DNA from: Endothia cerciana
Taxonomy: Eukaryota > Ascomycota > Sordariomycetes > Diaporthales > Cryphonectriaceae
DNA: 64,000 nt
NCBI GenBank assembly: GCA_026119935.1
Contig: JALRMH010000035.1
Coordinates: 186,001-250,000, forward strand
Direction of reading: 5' to 3'
The first letter of the stretch is position 1. Each line of letters opens with the position of its first letter. Made by a program: the position numbers and the translations under genes. Below, in pieces: positions 12,909 through 24,505 of this stretch. The notes under the pieces were generated by a model. That model saw nothing but the letters and a program-made list of their open reading frames with translations, had not been told where the DNA came from and did no database searches.

Positions 12909-14394
12909 CTTATGGATCTCTAGGACCGTCGTCCTGATGTGCCACGGGTCCGCAGCGTCTCCAGAAGAGTTGATGATTCTTGGAGTAAGCTCAAGAAAAA
13001 CAAGAAGCCCAAACCCTTCTAATTTTCAATCTTGAGAGGCCTCTGATAAACACAGCAGGAGTTGTCCTGAAGTACTTGGTCGAGGACCCCACAATAAAAT
13101 GATGGGCCCGCCTTGCGTGCTCAGCTATGAGACCACCTTTAATGAAGTTGCAATTTTTTTTTCTTTCTTCTGGGCATTTGCCCCTCTCTGGGCGAGACCC
13201 GGCAAATCCAGCCTGTCAGGCTGCCCAATGGCGGGAACTACCACCTTGGCATATTTTGTCGGCAAGTGAGGCTTGCTGTCTCGGCCTGGGTTGCTGAATC
13301 TGTAAGAGAGTTCCGGAAATGCTTCTTAACAGGTCGAAGGACGTCACAGAGCCAAGAAAATGCGCTGCGCGATAAGCTGTGCCGGCATCCTAGTTCAGGA
13401 GGCCACCATCAACTACATAGCATAGTACTTGGCTTATCTTGAGCGTCTCCACAGGTGACATGACTAAGTGAATACGGTCACGGACTGAAAGCAGTACGTA
13501 TGCAACAGAGACTAGAAACGGGGCATTCTTGATACCGTAGTGCATAGCCACCGTGGAACGATAAACTGCTCGCGCCAAGTGTCAACATGACGCTTGGCAA
13601 GGCCTTGGAAGTGCCACCCACCCCCCCAGAAGGAGGGCGCTAAGGAGGAACAATCCTTCCCGAGACGTTCATTTCCAGGCAAGGAATTTTCAGGATCTAT
13701 GAGAAGCTAATAGCTTAAGCTAAGGGTCTTGGCCCAGTAAGCCAGACAGACTACAGAGTTCGGTGGCTCACTTTTGGCTACAACGAAGACCTTGTTCACC
13801 GTCTGTTCTCCAGGTATGACCGCCCAAACACGCACAGTGCCCTGTCGCTGCCGACATGTAAAACACCATAGGTGAGCTGTTGTGCAGAAATGCCCATGCT
13901 GCAAGCGAAACGTACGGGGTCGTTTTTTGACGCATTGTGAGGTAGTGTGAATGTTAGGAATGATGGAAGCCAGAACTGGACAGCATCTGGAAGGGGAAAT
14001 GCAGTTTGTGGTGACCATTGTCCAATAAATCAGATATGCCGGATTACACCTTTTCTCATTGACAAATGAGTAACAAAACGTCCACTGCTGCTACAAACCG
14101 CCAAAGACCGGAGGGTGCTGACTTGACCATGCTTGTGTTCTTGCGAATTTATCAGGCTGTCGTACGTATCTGACGACAGCTCTCAGGGTTGACTAGGAAG
14201 TGATGTGTATTCTACAATGGGCTGGTCTTGCACCCTTGTTCCTGTGTTTGGTAGAACGACCCCTTCTGGCATCCAGCCCATTGGACGCTCCCTCTACTTG
14301 TTCGTGGGGTGCGATGTCGCGTCCAAGGTGATATTAGCATGTGGCCATGACTATCAGCTAGAACACGCCTTGGTATTATGTATGGGTTTGTGCT
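12909..14394. other. Intergenic region upstream of permease
   Basis: This contains the permease promoter side, with a T-run at 13152-13166 and a C-run near 13619-13626. No frame here carries a recognisable domain. Confidence 0.5.
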
Positions 14395-15139
14395 CATTCC
14401 GACTTGGACCCTGTACTAGGGTGTACATCAATCCAGTTGGGAGAGGTTGAGGGTGCAGTTCGAAGATGTTCTCGGTATCTCGTGGACATCACCAATTTCG
14501 TTGAGAAGCTCGGGTTTGAGGGTCGGACTATTCCAAGGGACCTGAGGAGGGACGTCAAGAAAGACCTCACTTGATTCCAAGAAAAAATATTTGCTGTACA
14601 GACAAGATTGACAAATGCAGCTCAAGGCGTCGACAACTCTGTGAACCATATTGCTCCTGGGTACATTGAGGAACTGGAAGAGTGTGGTGATCTTTTGCAC
14701 GGATGTTATTGGAAGCTGGTCTCGTACAAGTATATGCCCATACCGAAACGTCGCTAGCAGAGCAAGATTAAGCTGACATCTCCTTCACGGCAGTGATTCC
14801 AACACCGGGGCCGCCACTTCGACAAGCGGAACCTCCACGCAACCTCACAAATGTGCCTCGGTGGCGGTGCAAAAGAAACTCGATGACCTTGAGGAACTCA
14901 TTGGGGACATGTTCCGACAAGGGTGGTCCGCGGCCAGCTTAAAACAACGAGCATATCGCATCCACGGGGAGCTCGCCCAAGCCCTTGAAGCCAATTCAGA
15001 ACAGGTCGGCACCGGACGAGACGGAGGACGACACCCGTCCCAGGACCTGCAGGCCCCCTCGCAAGCCCAGCGAAGTGTCAATTCCGTCTCAGCCGCTATC
15101 AGGCCCACCTCCGCCTTACAATCGTCCGAGCCATACTAA
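14395..15139 (+). pseudogene. Relic of an unknown coiled-coil protein gene
   Basis: One frame reads as ordinary protein from about 14401 to 14728: helical segments VDITNFVEKLGFEG, LRRDVKKDLT, then FAVQTRLTNAAQGVDNSV and IEELEECGDLLHG. It is interrupted by an in-frame TGA inside the helix at about 14572. A plausible intron (donor GTATATG at about 14729, branch GCTGAC, acceptor GGCAG at about 14794) joins it in phase to a second stretch ending at 15139 with KKLDDLEELIGDMFRQGW and AYRIHGELAQALE, then a polar tail. No start codon or N-terminal part could be placed. The family is not recognised; the pattern of amphipathic helices is like the N-terminal region of large fungal regulatory proteins, which is inference only. 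Confidence 0.4.
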
Positions 15140-15456
15140 TAGGGTCGGCTATGGTACCTAGGAAGAAGTGCAGAACGCGGACGACGGCTACGTACACGAA
15201 GAGGGGGAGGCGGCCCATGACAGCAACTGCCATAAATACTATAATAGGAGCGCACGACGGGGTCACTAGCACCCTGGAGTCGGGGTGATTGCATTCATAC
15301 ACGATGACAGCCGGAAGGCAAGTCTGGGCCCGTGTGGGAACAGAAGGGAGGGCGCGCCCATCAGAACTTCTTCAGGAAGTGCGCAGGGATGTCAAGTGTG
15401 TGAAAATGCCCAAGCGGGACTCGGAGACGAGAGGTGCCATTGAGACCCGAGATTGA
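15140..15456. other. Short spacer downstream of P450
   Basis: This is 3' flanking DNA of the P450 gene and of the relic before it. No coding or RNA signal was seen. Confidence 0.5.
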
Positions 15457-17297
15457 CTATGGGGCTTCAGAGGGCATTGGACGAGATCTGATCCAGACTC
15501 TGGTCGGGGACGTAGGATGCCTTGCTCCTGCGGTCTTCTCCCGCTTGGGCAGCTTCCAAGGCCCACCGCCGACTGGCTCGATGTCGTACATGGCGATGAT
15601 GGCAGCCGAAAAGAGCAGGATTTCTCGATTGGCGAATTGTTGTCCTTTGCACATGGTCACTCCGCCACCTGCTAAACGAGTCAGCCTGTTCCCTACCATA
15701 TAAATGTATTGAGGATTTCCGAAGAGAGCCACTCACCATACGGCCTCAAGTCGCCCATGTCAGCAACTGCCTCCTGCCCTCCTTTGTCGTCCGTGGCCTT
15801 CCGTTTGATATGTCTCTCAGCCCGCCACGCCTCTGGGTCCTCATAAGCCGACGGGTCCATATGCCACAGCTGAGAAGCCGCATGTGCATACGTCCCTGCG
15901 CGGAGGAAGAACTTATCGCCTTCCTTGTCGCTGACGACGGTGTCCTCCCGGATGGACTTGAAGCTCCACCCGTCGAAGTCGAGGCGCAGCGTCTCGATAT
16001 AGGAGGCTTCGAGGAACGGGCACTTGTTCATCAGGCCATCCAGATCGATCCTCTCTATCCGCGTGGCTGTGCCGAAAGCCGCACCGAAGCCGACAGCTGG
16101 TTTCTCAAGCACCACGAACGGCGTGATCTCCTTGCGGATGCGAGCAAGGAGGTCGGGCTGGGAGTAGACCCTCCACAGCACCCAGAAGATGACAGGGTTC
16201 GCGTTGGCGTTCATCGCCCATATCAGGGCCAAGTCCAGCGCAGAACGCTGCTTTATGCTTAGGTTGTACTTCCGGAAGACGTCATCCACACGATGCTGCA
16301 TCAGCGGGCTGACATTTCCCAGGTCAGCCCACTGGGGCGCTGGGACACCACCGTCGCGGACGGTGTCCATGGCCGCAGCAAACTCGTCTAATGACCTCAA
16401 GAGGAAACCTCGTGCCCTCCGCGCGCCAATGGCCTTGTTGATGGGCAAGATGGCAGGAAGGTCCATGGCAAGAGATATGAAGCCCCTGTCCAATCGCCAC
16501 AGGGCCTGCCAGAATTCGGGAAAGTTTTCCACGAAGTCTGTCCCGACCAGAGACGGGTTGGCCGTGAAGGCGACAAAGTTTCGTACGAGTTCGAAAAGGT
16601 CTGCCTCGACGACTTCTTTTCCACGAGCGTCCTCAACAAGGGCAGCATCAGCGAGACGCTCCCAGTGAACCTGGTCTATCTCGCTGCCGTTGAAGGTGAC
16701 AAACTCCGCAACATTATGCCGCAGCCTGTCAGTCGTCCTGCCGACCATCTGGCTTAGCGAGTCCTCCGATAAGAGATGGCAGTACTGTTGTGTGAGGTCC
16801 TCGAGTACCTTGTCGTACAATGCCAGGTCTGCCCTTGACCGTGGATACCCAAAAACGCTCTGCATGAGATGCTTGGAGGCCTTCCCTCCATCGACGACAT
16901 GTTCCGGCTGATTGAGGAGTGATGTGTTTAGGCTCGGTTTGTAGAGAATGTTGTGAGTACCCCCGAGGAAATGAAGGGAGAATGCACCGCCCGGATAGAT
17001 TTTCCTGAGGCCGGCGAGGAAGCCATCTGCATCTAAGGCCATCTGCGGGATGTGACCCATATATGGGATCCAGTATGGCACCGTCGGAGGTATCCGGGCG
17101 TCGTGGATATACGAACTGGTCTGTGAGTTGTCGCTCCGACTGCTGACGAGACGTGTCGTGATGCAGATGACGATGAAGGTGATTACCAGGGCGGCTACCG
17201 GCTGCTCCTGCACCCGGGCCATGAGGCTTTGGCCGACTTCCACGAAGCTATCCATGTTCTCGAAAGAGTCCCTGAATGCTGGGGCGTTGGATGACAA
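15457..17297 (-). CDS. Cytochrome P450, CYP7/CYP8-like
   Basis: Two exons (minus strand, 15737-17297 and 15457-15668) are separated by a 68-bp intron placed one base into a glycine codon of the haem loop; the product has about 590 residues. An N-terminal membrane helix (VAALVITFIVICITTRL) is followed by a proline-rich hinge. The I-helix region reads WAMNANANPVIFWVLW and lacks the usual acid-Thr pair, as in CYP7 and CYP8 relatives. The K-helix ExxR is ETLR. The haem loop reads PYGGGVTMCKG with the Cys ligand, Tyr replacing the usual Phe at its start. Such fungal enzymes are usually sterol or secondary-metabolite oxidases; the substrate is unknown. A downstream Met (MDSFVEVGQ) could be the true start. 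The gene is divergent from the flavin monooxygenase 1.9 kb away. Confidence 0.85.
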
Positions 17298-19222
17298 GCG
17301 CGCCAGGGTCTCACCTGGCTGTAGGCGTCCGGGGTGAGTAGCTCGATGCCACGTCTCGGTGAGGAAACCTTTCGCCCGGTCCTACACAAGATGTGGGCTC
17401 GACGGCACAAGCTTAGGGAGTCCTAATAGCAAGAACCCGCTTGGCACGAGCCAGAGCTGGAGTTGACCTGATGTTTCAGGACATGTCAAATCACGGTGGA
17501 TAGATTGCAAAGGAGGCCAGTCAGCAGCATCTGAATGACTTGAGTGAGGTCGCAAGGGGGCTGAAAAGGCACCGGAAGCTTCGACGGGCCGACAGCCGTG
17601 ACGTTGATCTCAAGGGGGCCCGTGCTGAATCCTTTTATTATTATTTTTTTAAATTTTTTTTTAGGCCCCCCCACCATAATTCCTTTGTCCAGCCTATCTC
17701 ATCTGTGTCGTCTCGCGAGATTCTTCGTGCACTCCTTACGGCCAAGTACACCTATCTTGACTCTTTGCAGATAGCAATGAATCCAGTTCATTCGAAGACG
17801 CCCTGGAAATCAAATCTTCCGCCGTCATCTGCCGAACATCCCCCTCCCCCCAAGGGTCTCTGGCTAAGTCAGCCCTTCGAGGGAGCGACAGATCTCAAAT
17901 TGAGGGCAGCACGTCTATTTATCCAGCAGCATGCATGCTGACATGTCTCTGAAGGACCGAGTGGAAGGCATCTGCGGTGGATCGTCGTCTTATGTACCGG
18001 GCCGGGAGAATGATAGATCCTTGAGTCATTGACTTGTCTATCTCATTCAACATCCTGGATAGTCGAGACAGCTGTGTTGAACTCTGCGGTCCTTCAAGTG
18101 AAAGTTTCTAAAACCCGAGTCCTCCCAATCGGGTACTAGAAGTATTCGGGTCCAGGGAGCGGTAGCTCTTTTCACAACTAGAAGCACACACCATCCCATA
18201 AAGATTGCGGTTCTTTATCAACCGCTTACTTTGCAGGAAAGGGTCATCCGATCGTTTATTAACTTACAAGTCGTCAGCCTACCGATTCAGGACAAACTTC
18301 AGTCACTAAGTGTTATGCTCAGCGGCAATGATGAGTCTACTCCGATCGATAGGGAACAAGCCCACATGTTGGCGACAGACAACTAGGCACGCCTTGAAGG
18401 CAATTGTTATGTCCAGCAAGATGGAGAAGCGACGAGCGGGCCCTCAGAGACTTCGGACATGAAAAGTGTTACAGTGAACGCAAGTGTTTTGGTGACGAGG
18501 CCGGTGGCGCCCAGGGCACACCTCATGGGGGGGGGCGCAGAGGCTCCTGTTGATGTGGACATGTTCTGGATATGGGCACAAGCGGAGGAGGATTACAAGA
18601 TCACGAGTCAGGAACGATGCATCTGAAAATACGCAGAGATAGGACCTTGCACCGAGTCCCGTTGCGTCGTTGCCCAGCAAGGTTGACCGTGAGGCTCTGC
18701 AGTATCGCTCCGAAATCATGTCGTTTCACCTCCCGTCTTTGGACAACCCAATGTGCCTTATTGCCGATACCGATTTCCGGGATCTCGTGAGCTTTTGTCA
18801 TCTGCAGATTATTAATACATCCCAGCCTAGGGCCTGTCGGGTCATCGCGATGGTGTCCTACAGTATCGCACGCGCAAGAACACTGGTTCGCCGAACCCTG
18901 AGAGGCGTTGAAGGCCCAACATCGTCCTATCAAAGCCGGCCCCGGTCTCATATCTCCCCTCACGCAAACAGCTGTCGGAATGGTGCAACCGCCGGCGTGG
19001 GACGACTTTTGGCCGATTGTCGGATTTGACGTCGAAGACGTGATCGACCAGCAGCTGTCGCAATCCACTTCCCCACACAAGCGCCTGTATACTATGTATG
19101 GACAACCGCGGGCGAGTATATAAGAAGACGACTAGGCGATAGAGTGATTGAGCGATCAGATAAGCCTTGACCTGCAGCAGGAAATATTTGCCCAGCAGGA
19201 TATTCCCAGCTCGACCGCCAGG
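17298..19222. other. Divergent intergenic region, P450 / flavin monooxygenase
   Basis: This is 1.9 kb between two oppositely oriented oxidoreductase genes. It has a T-rich tract at 17637-17662 and a G-run at 18530-18537. Frames on both strands are overlapping and without motifs. It should hold both promoters. Confidence 0.5.
19117..19124 (+). promoter_or_regulatory. TATA-like box
   Basis: TATATAAG lies 99 bp before the ATG of the flavin monooxygenase gene, a suitable place for its core promoter. It is the best TATA match in the 400 bp before that gene. Confidence 0.5.
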
Positions 19223-20365
19223 ATGCCTCTCGAATTCATTTCTATGACCTTTCCCAATGCCTCCACGGAGCTGGAACCCATCCCCGGCGCCCCGGCGGAC
19301 CCGGACTTCATCAAGCGGTACGCGCGCGGCCTGGACGACTATGACTTCAACTATACGCTCATCCCCTACGACTCTGGCGGCTTCGACCCGTTCACCATCG
19401 GAGCCACCATCCTGTCCGTCACAGAGAAGGTCAGCGTCGTGATCGCCCTCCGGCCCAACACCATGTACCCCACCGTCGCGGCCAAGATGCTCGCGACCCT
19501 GAACCACCTCGGCCGCGGCCGCGTGGTGGTCCATTTCATCGCGGGCGGCAGCGACGTGGAGCAGGGGCGCGAGGGCGACCGCCTCGACAAGGACTCGCGG
19601 TACGGCCGGCTGGAGGAGTACATAAAGATCCTGCGGCGGGCGTGGACGTCTAACGAGCCCTTCGACTGGGACGGCAAGTACTATCAGTTCAAGGACTTCT
19701 CGAACCGGATCCAGCCCATCGGCGGGCCCAAGGCGATCCAGGTGTCGGTCGGCGGCTCCTCGCCCGAGGCGTACCGCATCGGCGGATCCCTGGCGGACAT
19801 CTTTGGCCTGTGGGGCGAGCCGCTGAAGGAGACCAAGGAGCAGATCGACAGGATCTACGCCGAGGCGGACAAGGCCGGGCGGGCGGCGGACGACAGGCCG
19901 CGCATCTGGGTGACCTTCAGGCCCATCGTGGCGGAGACGGATGAGCTCGCGTGGGCAAAGGCCTACCGCACCCTGGACGTGCTGAAGGAGAACCGCGCCA
20001 AGGGCCAGGGCAAGGTGCCGGCTGGTGCCCCCCCGCCACAGAACGTCGGCTCGCAGCGCCTGCTGGACATCGCGTCCCGCGGTGACGTGCAGGACCGCTG
20101 CCTGTGGTACCCCACGGTGACGGCCACCAACGCGCGTGGGGCGTCGACCGCGCTGGTCGGGTCGTACGAGACCGTGTCTGAGTCCCTGCTGGACTATGCC
20201 AAGCTCGGCGCGGACCTGATCTCTATCCGTGGCTACGACAACATCAACGACAGTATTGACTACGGGCGCTTCATCTTGCCTAGGGTTCGGGCGGGCCTGA
20301 AGACGCTGAAGGAGAGCAATGGGGCAAATGGCACGAACGGTACGAACGGCTCACATGCAGCATGA
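19223..20365 (+). CDS. SsuD-like FMNH2-dependent (LLM-class) monooxygenase
   Basis: A single exon of 380 residues, close to the length of bacterial alkanesulfonate monooxygenase SsuD. Its features are those of the luciferase-like fold: SGGFDPFTIGATILSVTEKV early on, then ALRPNTMYPTVAAKMLATL, then GGSDVEQGREGDRLDKDSRY, VSVGGSSPEAYRIGG and LYPT-like WYPTVTAT near the end. These enzymes use reduced FMN and oxygen to cleave C-S bonds of alkanesulfonates or oxidise related substrates. The ATG at 19223 starts the domain; upstream codons in frame lack an ATG. The gene is more GC-rich than its flanks, has no introns and ends in Asn-Gly-Thr repeats (NGANGTNGTNGS), a fungal-looking tail on a bacterial-looking enzyme. 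Horizontal origin is an inference. Confidence 0.87.
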   Translation: MPLEFISMTFPNASTELEPIPGAPADPDFIKRYARGLDDYDFNYTLIPYDSGGFDPFTIGATILSVTEKVSVVIALRPNTMYPTVAAKMLATLNHLGRGRVVVHFIAGGSDVEQGREGDRLDKDSRYGRLEEYIKILRRAWTSNEPFDWDGKYYQFKDFSNRIQPIGGPKAIQVSVGGSSPEAYRIGGSLADIFGLWGEPLKETKEQIDRIYAEADKAGRAADDRPRIWVTFRPIVAETDELAWAKAYRTLDVLKENRAKGQGKVPAGAPPPQNVGSQRLLDIASRGDVQDRCLWYPTVTATNARGASTALVGSYETVSESLLDYAKLGADLISIRGYDNINDSIDYGRFILPRVRAGLKTLKESNGANGTNGTNGSHAA

Positions 20366-21866
20366 CCGGCGGCAGATAAGGTGTAGATGATGACAGATCC
20401 CTATGGAATTCTTCACGTTGAGCGCGCTGGAGATTGCAATCCGCAGAGAAATACCCCTCATCCTGAAATTTCGCACGTATAGCACAGGTTGAACATAGCC
20501 AATTACACTCGAACATGCTCTCCACTGTGAGACGAGCACCGAGTTCCTATCGCCGCCCTCATCACCATGCCATACTAGTTGAAGGGCCTGCCTTGTTTCT
20601 GCAAGGCATTCGGTGTGGATATCGGCTGCCTAGTTTATATATCGTGGTGGCTTGGAACCCACGAACATCCCCAGATGAGGAGAGGCCTGTAGTCACATGG
20701 ATTTGCCGATCTGATGCTCAAATTCAGCTTTAGGTGTAGTAACAGGCCTTGTCGAGTAGAGGGTTCGTGCAGCGTGCTGACTGGCACTGCCTTGGGAGAA
20801 CGCTCGATGACACCTTCACGTCGCTTGTCCGCAGTGATCAACCAAAACTCGAGCAGGGCAACAGATGCACCATTTTCGCCTCTCTAGTGATCAGTGCGTT
20901 GTGTCTCTGGCATTGCATCTTGCCAAGTCGGGAATCTCCGCCTCCTAGTAGGAAGTAGGTCGAGGACTATACTATTGCAACGAATAATTACTCGGGGTGG
21001 GTTCCACAACGGAGCCGGGCTCCTCGGACTTCCCAGCTAAGACAGCCCCCAAGAGTTATATTCGATAGTATCTCGTACCAGGCATGGAATAGCGCATAGA
21101 CAGAGCACGTGACAGAGGGATGATTACCATACAGCAATAAACATCCCAGAGAAGTCATAATCTGACTCGCAGCCTTACCGGCACCCGCTCAACCCCTGAT
21201 GGTTGGATCTGACGTCTGGGGCAACGCCCTTGACAATACCAGTGGGACCGATGATCCACATTTCGCATTGGCAGGAGAGGCCCATATCAGGTCCATCCGT
21301 ACTGTACATCCATGTGTGCATCGCAGTACAGTATTGAAGAGGGCCCAGACATGCAGATTGTGTCCAGTCTGCCACACCCAGAGGTAACGCACAGCATCTG
21401 GTAGTGCATCTCGATACAGCCCAATGACAGCATTATATACCCGGCCCCCAGCAAATGACGGCGCGATGCTACCCTCCCTCGCTGGGCCCCCTGTCTCTGA
21501 GGATCCCGGATCACAGGACAATGCCTCAGCCCAATTTCTATGCTAGTGCATGATGACGAATGTGACGCCCGGCTGACGGGCGAGACGCGTCTTCCAGGTT
21601 TCGCCACATTCCCAACTCTTCAAGCCACAGTTCGATATCACTCAATGTGCCATGCAGGCCGGCCAGCCGTTCCCCCATCACCTCCACCGAGCAGCCGTGT
21701 GCCTGGCATCAACTCACCTCACCGCGGCCCACACCCGGAAGCCCATCCCTGAATTCCCACGAGCTGTGGCGCAGACGACCGCGTCTGCAGCGGAACGTCC
21801 CACAACTGCACTGAATATCCGGAGGTGGCCCCGGCCACCGCGCCCAGGGTCGAGAGGGACAACACG
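20366..21866. other. Intergenic region, no gene supported
   Basis: This lies between the flavin monooxygenase gene and the membrane-protein gene at 21867. Open frames are short on both strands and none shows a domain. Confidence 0.5.
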
Positions 21867-23982
21867 ATGGAGGGCCTGAAACTCATCGCGCAGTCGACCT
21901 TTGACAGGCACCAGAAGTTCCGCCCCAGCCCCGGCGGCGGCGATGGCCCGTACCGGTATAACGTCATCGAGGTAGGGGCCTTTGCACCGTCGCAGTCCAC
22001 CGGCCCTCAGGCGACGAAGCGACAGCCCAGCGCGCAGAACATCACGCCCGCGGTCTCCGGTGGCGGTGGCGCTGGCAACGGGTCCCGGCAGGACGCAGGT
22101 GCCAGCGCCGTCAGGCGCGTCACCATGAACGAGTGGATGGTGTTTGAGGAGGACCTGCCCGCGTTCATGAAGAAGCGGCCTGTTGACCTTGGCGCCCCTG
22201 CGGATGAGAGGCCGAAGGGCGCGGTGCAGAATGGCGAAGGCGCAACGAACGATCCGGGCGCGGGATACTCGAGGAGCTTTAGCATGCCGGTAAAGACGAC
22301 CTCGGCGTCGATGACAAACGTCTCCTCGGGGGCCTCGGCGGGCGCGGGAGGTATAGGAAGGGACGCTCGTAATCTGGAACCAGAGGCTGTCGCATCGCTG
22401 AAGCTGGTATGCTTACAACGCGTCGACCCTGACGACATGCCGGACGTCGATCCTGACCAGAACACCCTTGCCATCTCGCGGGACATCTTCCTCCGCCTAT
22501 ATGTGAACCTCATGGAGGCGGACCATTGCGCATTATACTATCTGGCCCGCGAGTACGATGGCTTTCACGAGTTCAACGACCATTCCAAGGGTATCGTCAC
22601 GAAGTTCCTCGGCACGTCACACTACGCGCTCATCTGGACCTTCAACCGGCGGACCCTGGAGACGAGAGGTCTCTTTATCGATCGATGCCAGAGATGGCAA
22701 GCCAAGGACAGCTTTCCGACCCTGGCCCCCGCCCCGCGCACTGATCAGAGCCCAGGCAGCCCACCGGTGACTCCAGTTAGGAGACTGGCACAGGATGACA
22801 CCAGCCTGCCCTCGACCCCGAGCAGGAGGTGGACAAAGAATAGGTATGGCAGCGTCACAGCCAGCGAATCATGGCAAGGATTCCGAGAGGTCCTGAACAT
22901 ATACCGCGGCTATCTCTTCGCGTCACAACTGCTGAGCTTCGTCACCTGCGTGCACATGCTGCGCTCCTTCGACGACAAGGTGAACGACGATGACCTGCCG
23001 CTCGTGAAGGGTGTAGAGACACATCTTGGCGGCGGCGGCGTCGCCGCGGAAGATCTCGGGCCAGAAGGAACAAGCCGCATGGTCAATGGCACGATGCCCA
23101 CGCAAACCAGCAGTTTCGCCCTTGTGAGCGACCAGAATCCTTTTGCGCCGTCCACACCCCCAGCGGAGTCGGAGAAGGCCGCCCATCCCACCCAAGTTGC
23201 CGGCGGGCCCCGCGGGTACCTGACGTCCCAAGCGTTGACCGTCAGCAGGGTCAACACCAGCCTCGCGAACAAGCTGCGACTCCTGACGATGGCGAGGAAG
23301 ATCCTGGAGGTGATGGCTCGGGAGCACGAGACGGTGATCGTAGACGTGGTGCCGCAGCAGTTCCTGGACCGGTACCACTGGGCGATGGAGAGCATGAACG
23401 AGGCAATACCCGCGCTGGAGCGGCACATCGCGTCGCTCGAGGAATACCTGCGATACCTGAAGGGCCGGTCCGAGAGGCTCAGCGGACTGGTACGTAGTCT
23501 CACCCTGATGTCCCTCTCGGCCCCTCCACCACCACCCTCTCGAACACAGTCTGATGCGTTGAGCCTCAGGTGCCATGAGGCTGACAGCCGGTCAGATCTC
23601 GGCCGCCTCGCCGCACGCCGCGGTGGGGGCGGCCGAGGCGACGGGGTTACTGCTGCGGCTGCTGCTGTCGAGCCCGGTCGGCCTCATGCGGATGGGGCGA
23701 AGGTACTCGCGGGATGCGGCCAGCGGGGACAACAGCGACAACAACGCGGTGAGCGCGAGCAACAACGTCGCGGCCGAGGCCTCGGCTTCTATGCCGGCTA
23801 TCTTCTCCGCGGCAATTATAGCCATCGTCTCGCTTAGGTCGTCATTTTCCAGGCCGTCGTTTGCCATCCCGTGTATCATTATTGTGTTCTATGGCTGGTT
23901 GTTTATCACGCACAAGGAGTGGCTCGTGGGGGCTCCGGCAGGACGAGGGACAGTGGAGGGTGTTCCGAGACTTGGAATATGA
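21867..23982 (+). CDS. Unknown fungal protein with C-terminal membrane segments
   Basis: The likely start is the ATG at 21867 (MEGLKLIAQSTFDRHQKFRP); the open frame extends a little further upstream without another ATG. Exon 1 runs to about 23489-23493 and a second exon ends at 23982, giving about 670-680 residues. Two junctions keep the frame: donor 23494 with acceptor 23569, or the stronger donor GTACGT at 23490 with acceptor 23595. The protein has a Ser/Gly-rich N-terminal third, a globular core (VFEEDLPAFM, LAREYDGFHEF, GYLFASQLLSFVTCVHML), a long helix (ALERHIASLEEYLRYLKGRS) and, in exon 2, two short hydrophobic segments near IFSAAIIAIVS and AIPCIIIVFYGWLFI. The layout of helices before a membrane pair recalls CorA-like fungal proteins, but no GMN-type motif is present, so the family is left open. 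Confidence 0.6.
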
Positions 23983-24505
23983 GGCGGGCCTTTCGAAGGC
24001 AGTGTGATGCGGACGAGACCAACCAATGTGCAGCATCTCCACCGCGGTCCAGGGCCAAAGGAGCTGACCTCATCAGGCAGACTGAAGTGTTTGCAGCCAC
24101 TTATGAGTGTCCAAGGTGGCCCTTGCCGTGGAACAGGTTGAGTATTATCGGCCACACGATGCCCGCTGGAATTCCCAAGACAGAAATGGGAGCGTCGTCG
24201 ATGTATTCTAAGATTTTGACCAGTTGAAGTCGGCGGTCGCATGCCATATTAAGACTAATAGGGGCAAGGCTGTGATATATCACCGTCCCAAACCCTGCTC
24301 CCTGCTTCCTGCAGCCTCGCCGGTTCTTGACGGGTCGGGCCTCAGGTTTACTGGGCGTTTCCTTCCCATCTACGTCCCTAGCACCCCGACATCAAGCCCT
24401 TCTTCGCCTTCTACGAAGCGGTTGCAACAACGCAACCACAACTTGTCCACTCCTTAACACCTGAGCGACGACTGATTAGGTTGTTACAGGTCATACTTCG
24501 TCAAG
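23983..24505. other. Spacer, no gene supported
   Basis: This is the 3' flank of the preceding gene. A possible leader intron acceptor (TTGTTACAG, ending about 24489) lies just before the ATG at 24506. No domain was recognised in any frame. Confidence 0.45.

Noticed and set aside
15810..16668. Plus-strand frames of 150-159 codons
   Set aside because: Antisense to the P450 exon, with no motif.
18601..19534. Minus-strand frames of 159 and 230 codons upstream of and over the flavin monooxygenase
   Set aside because: They overlap the promoter and the SsuD-like coding region in antisense and show no family motif.
22007..23576. Minus-strand frames of 168-217 codons
   Set aside because: Antisense shadows of the gene at 21867-23982; the plus strand has the better start and a more protein-like composition.
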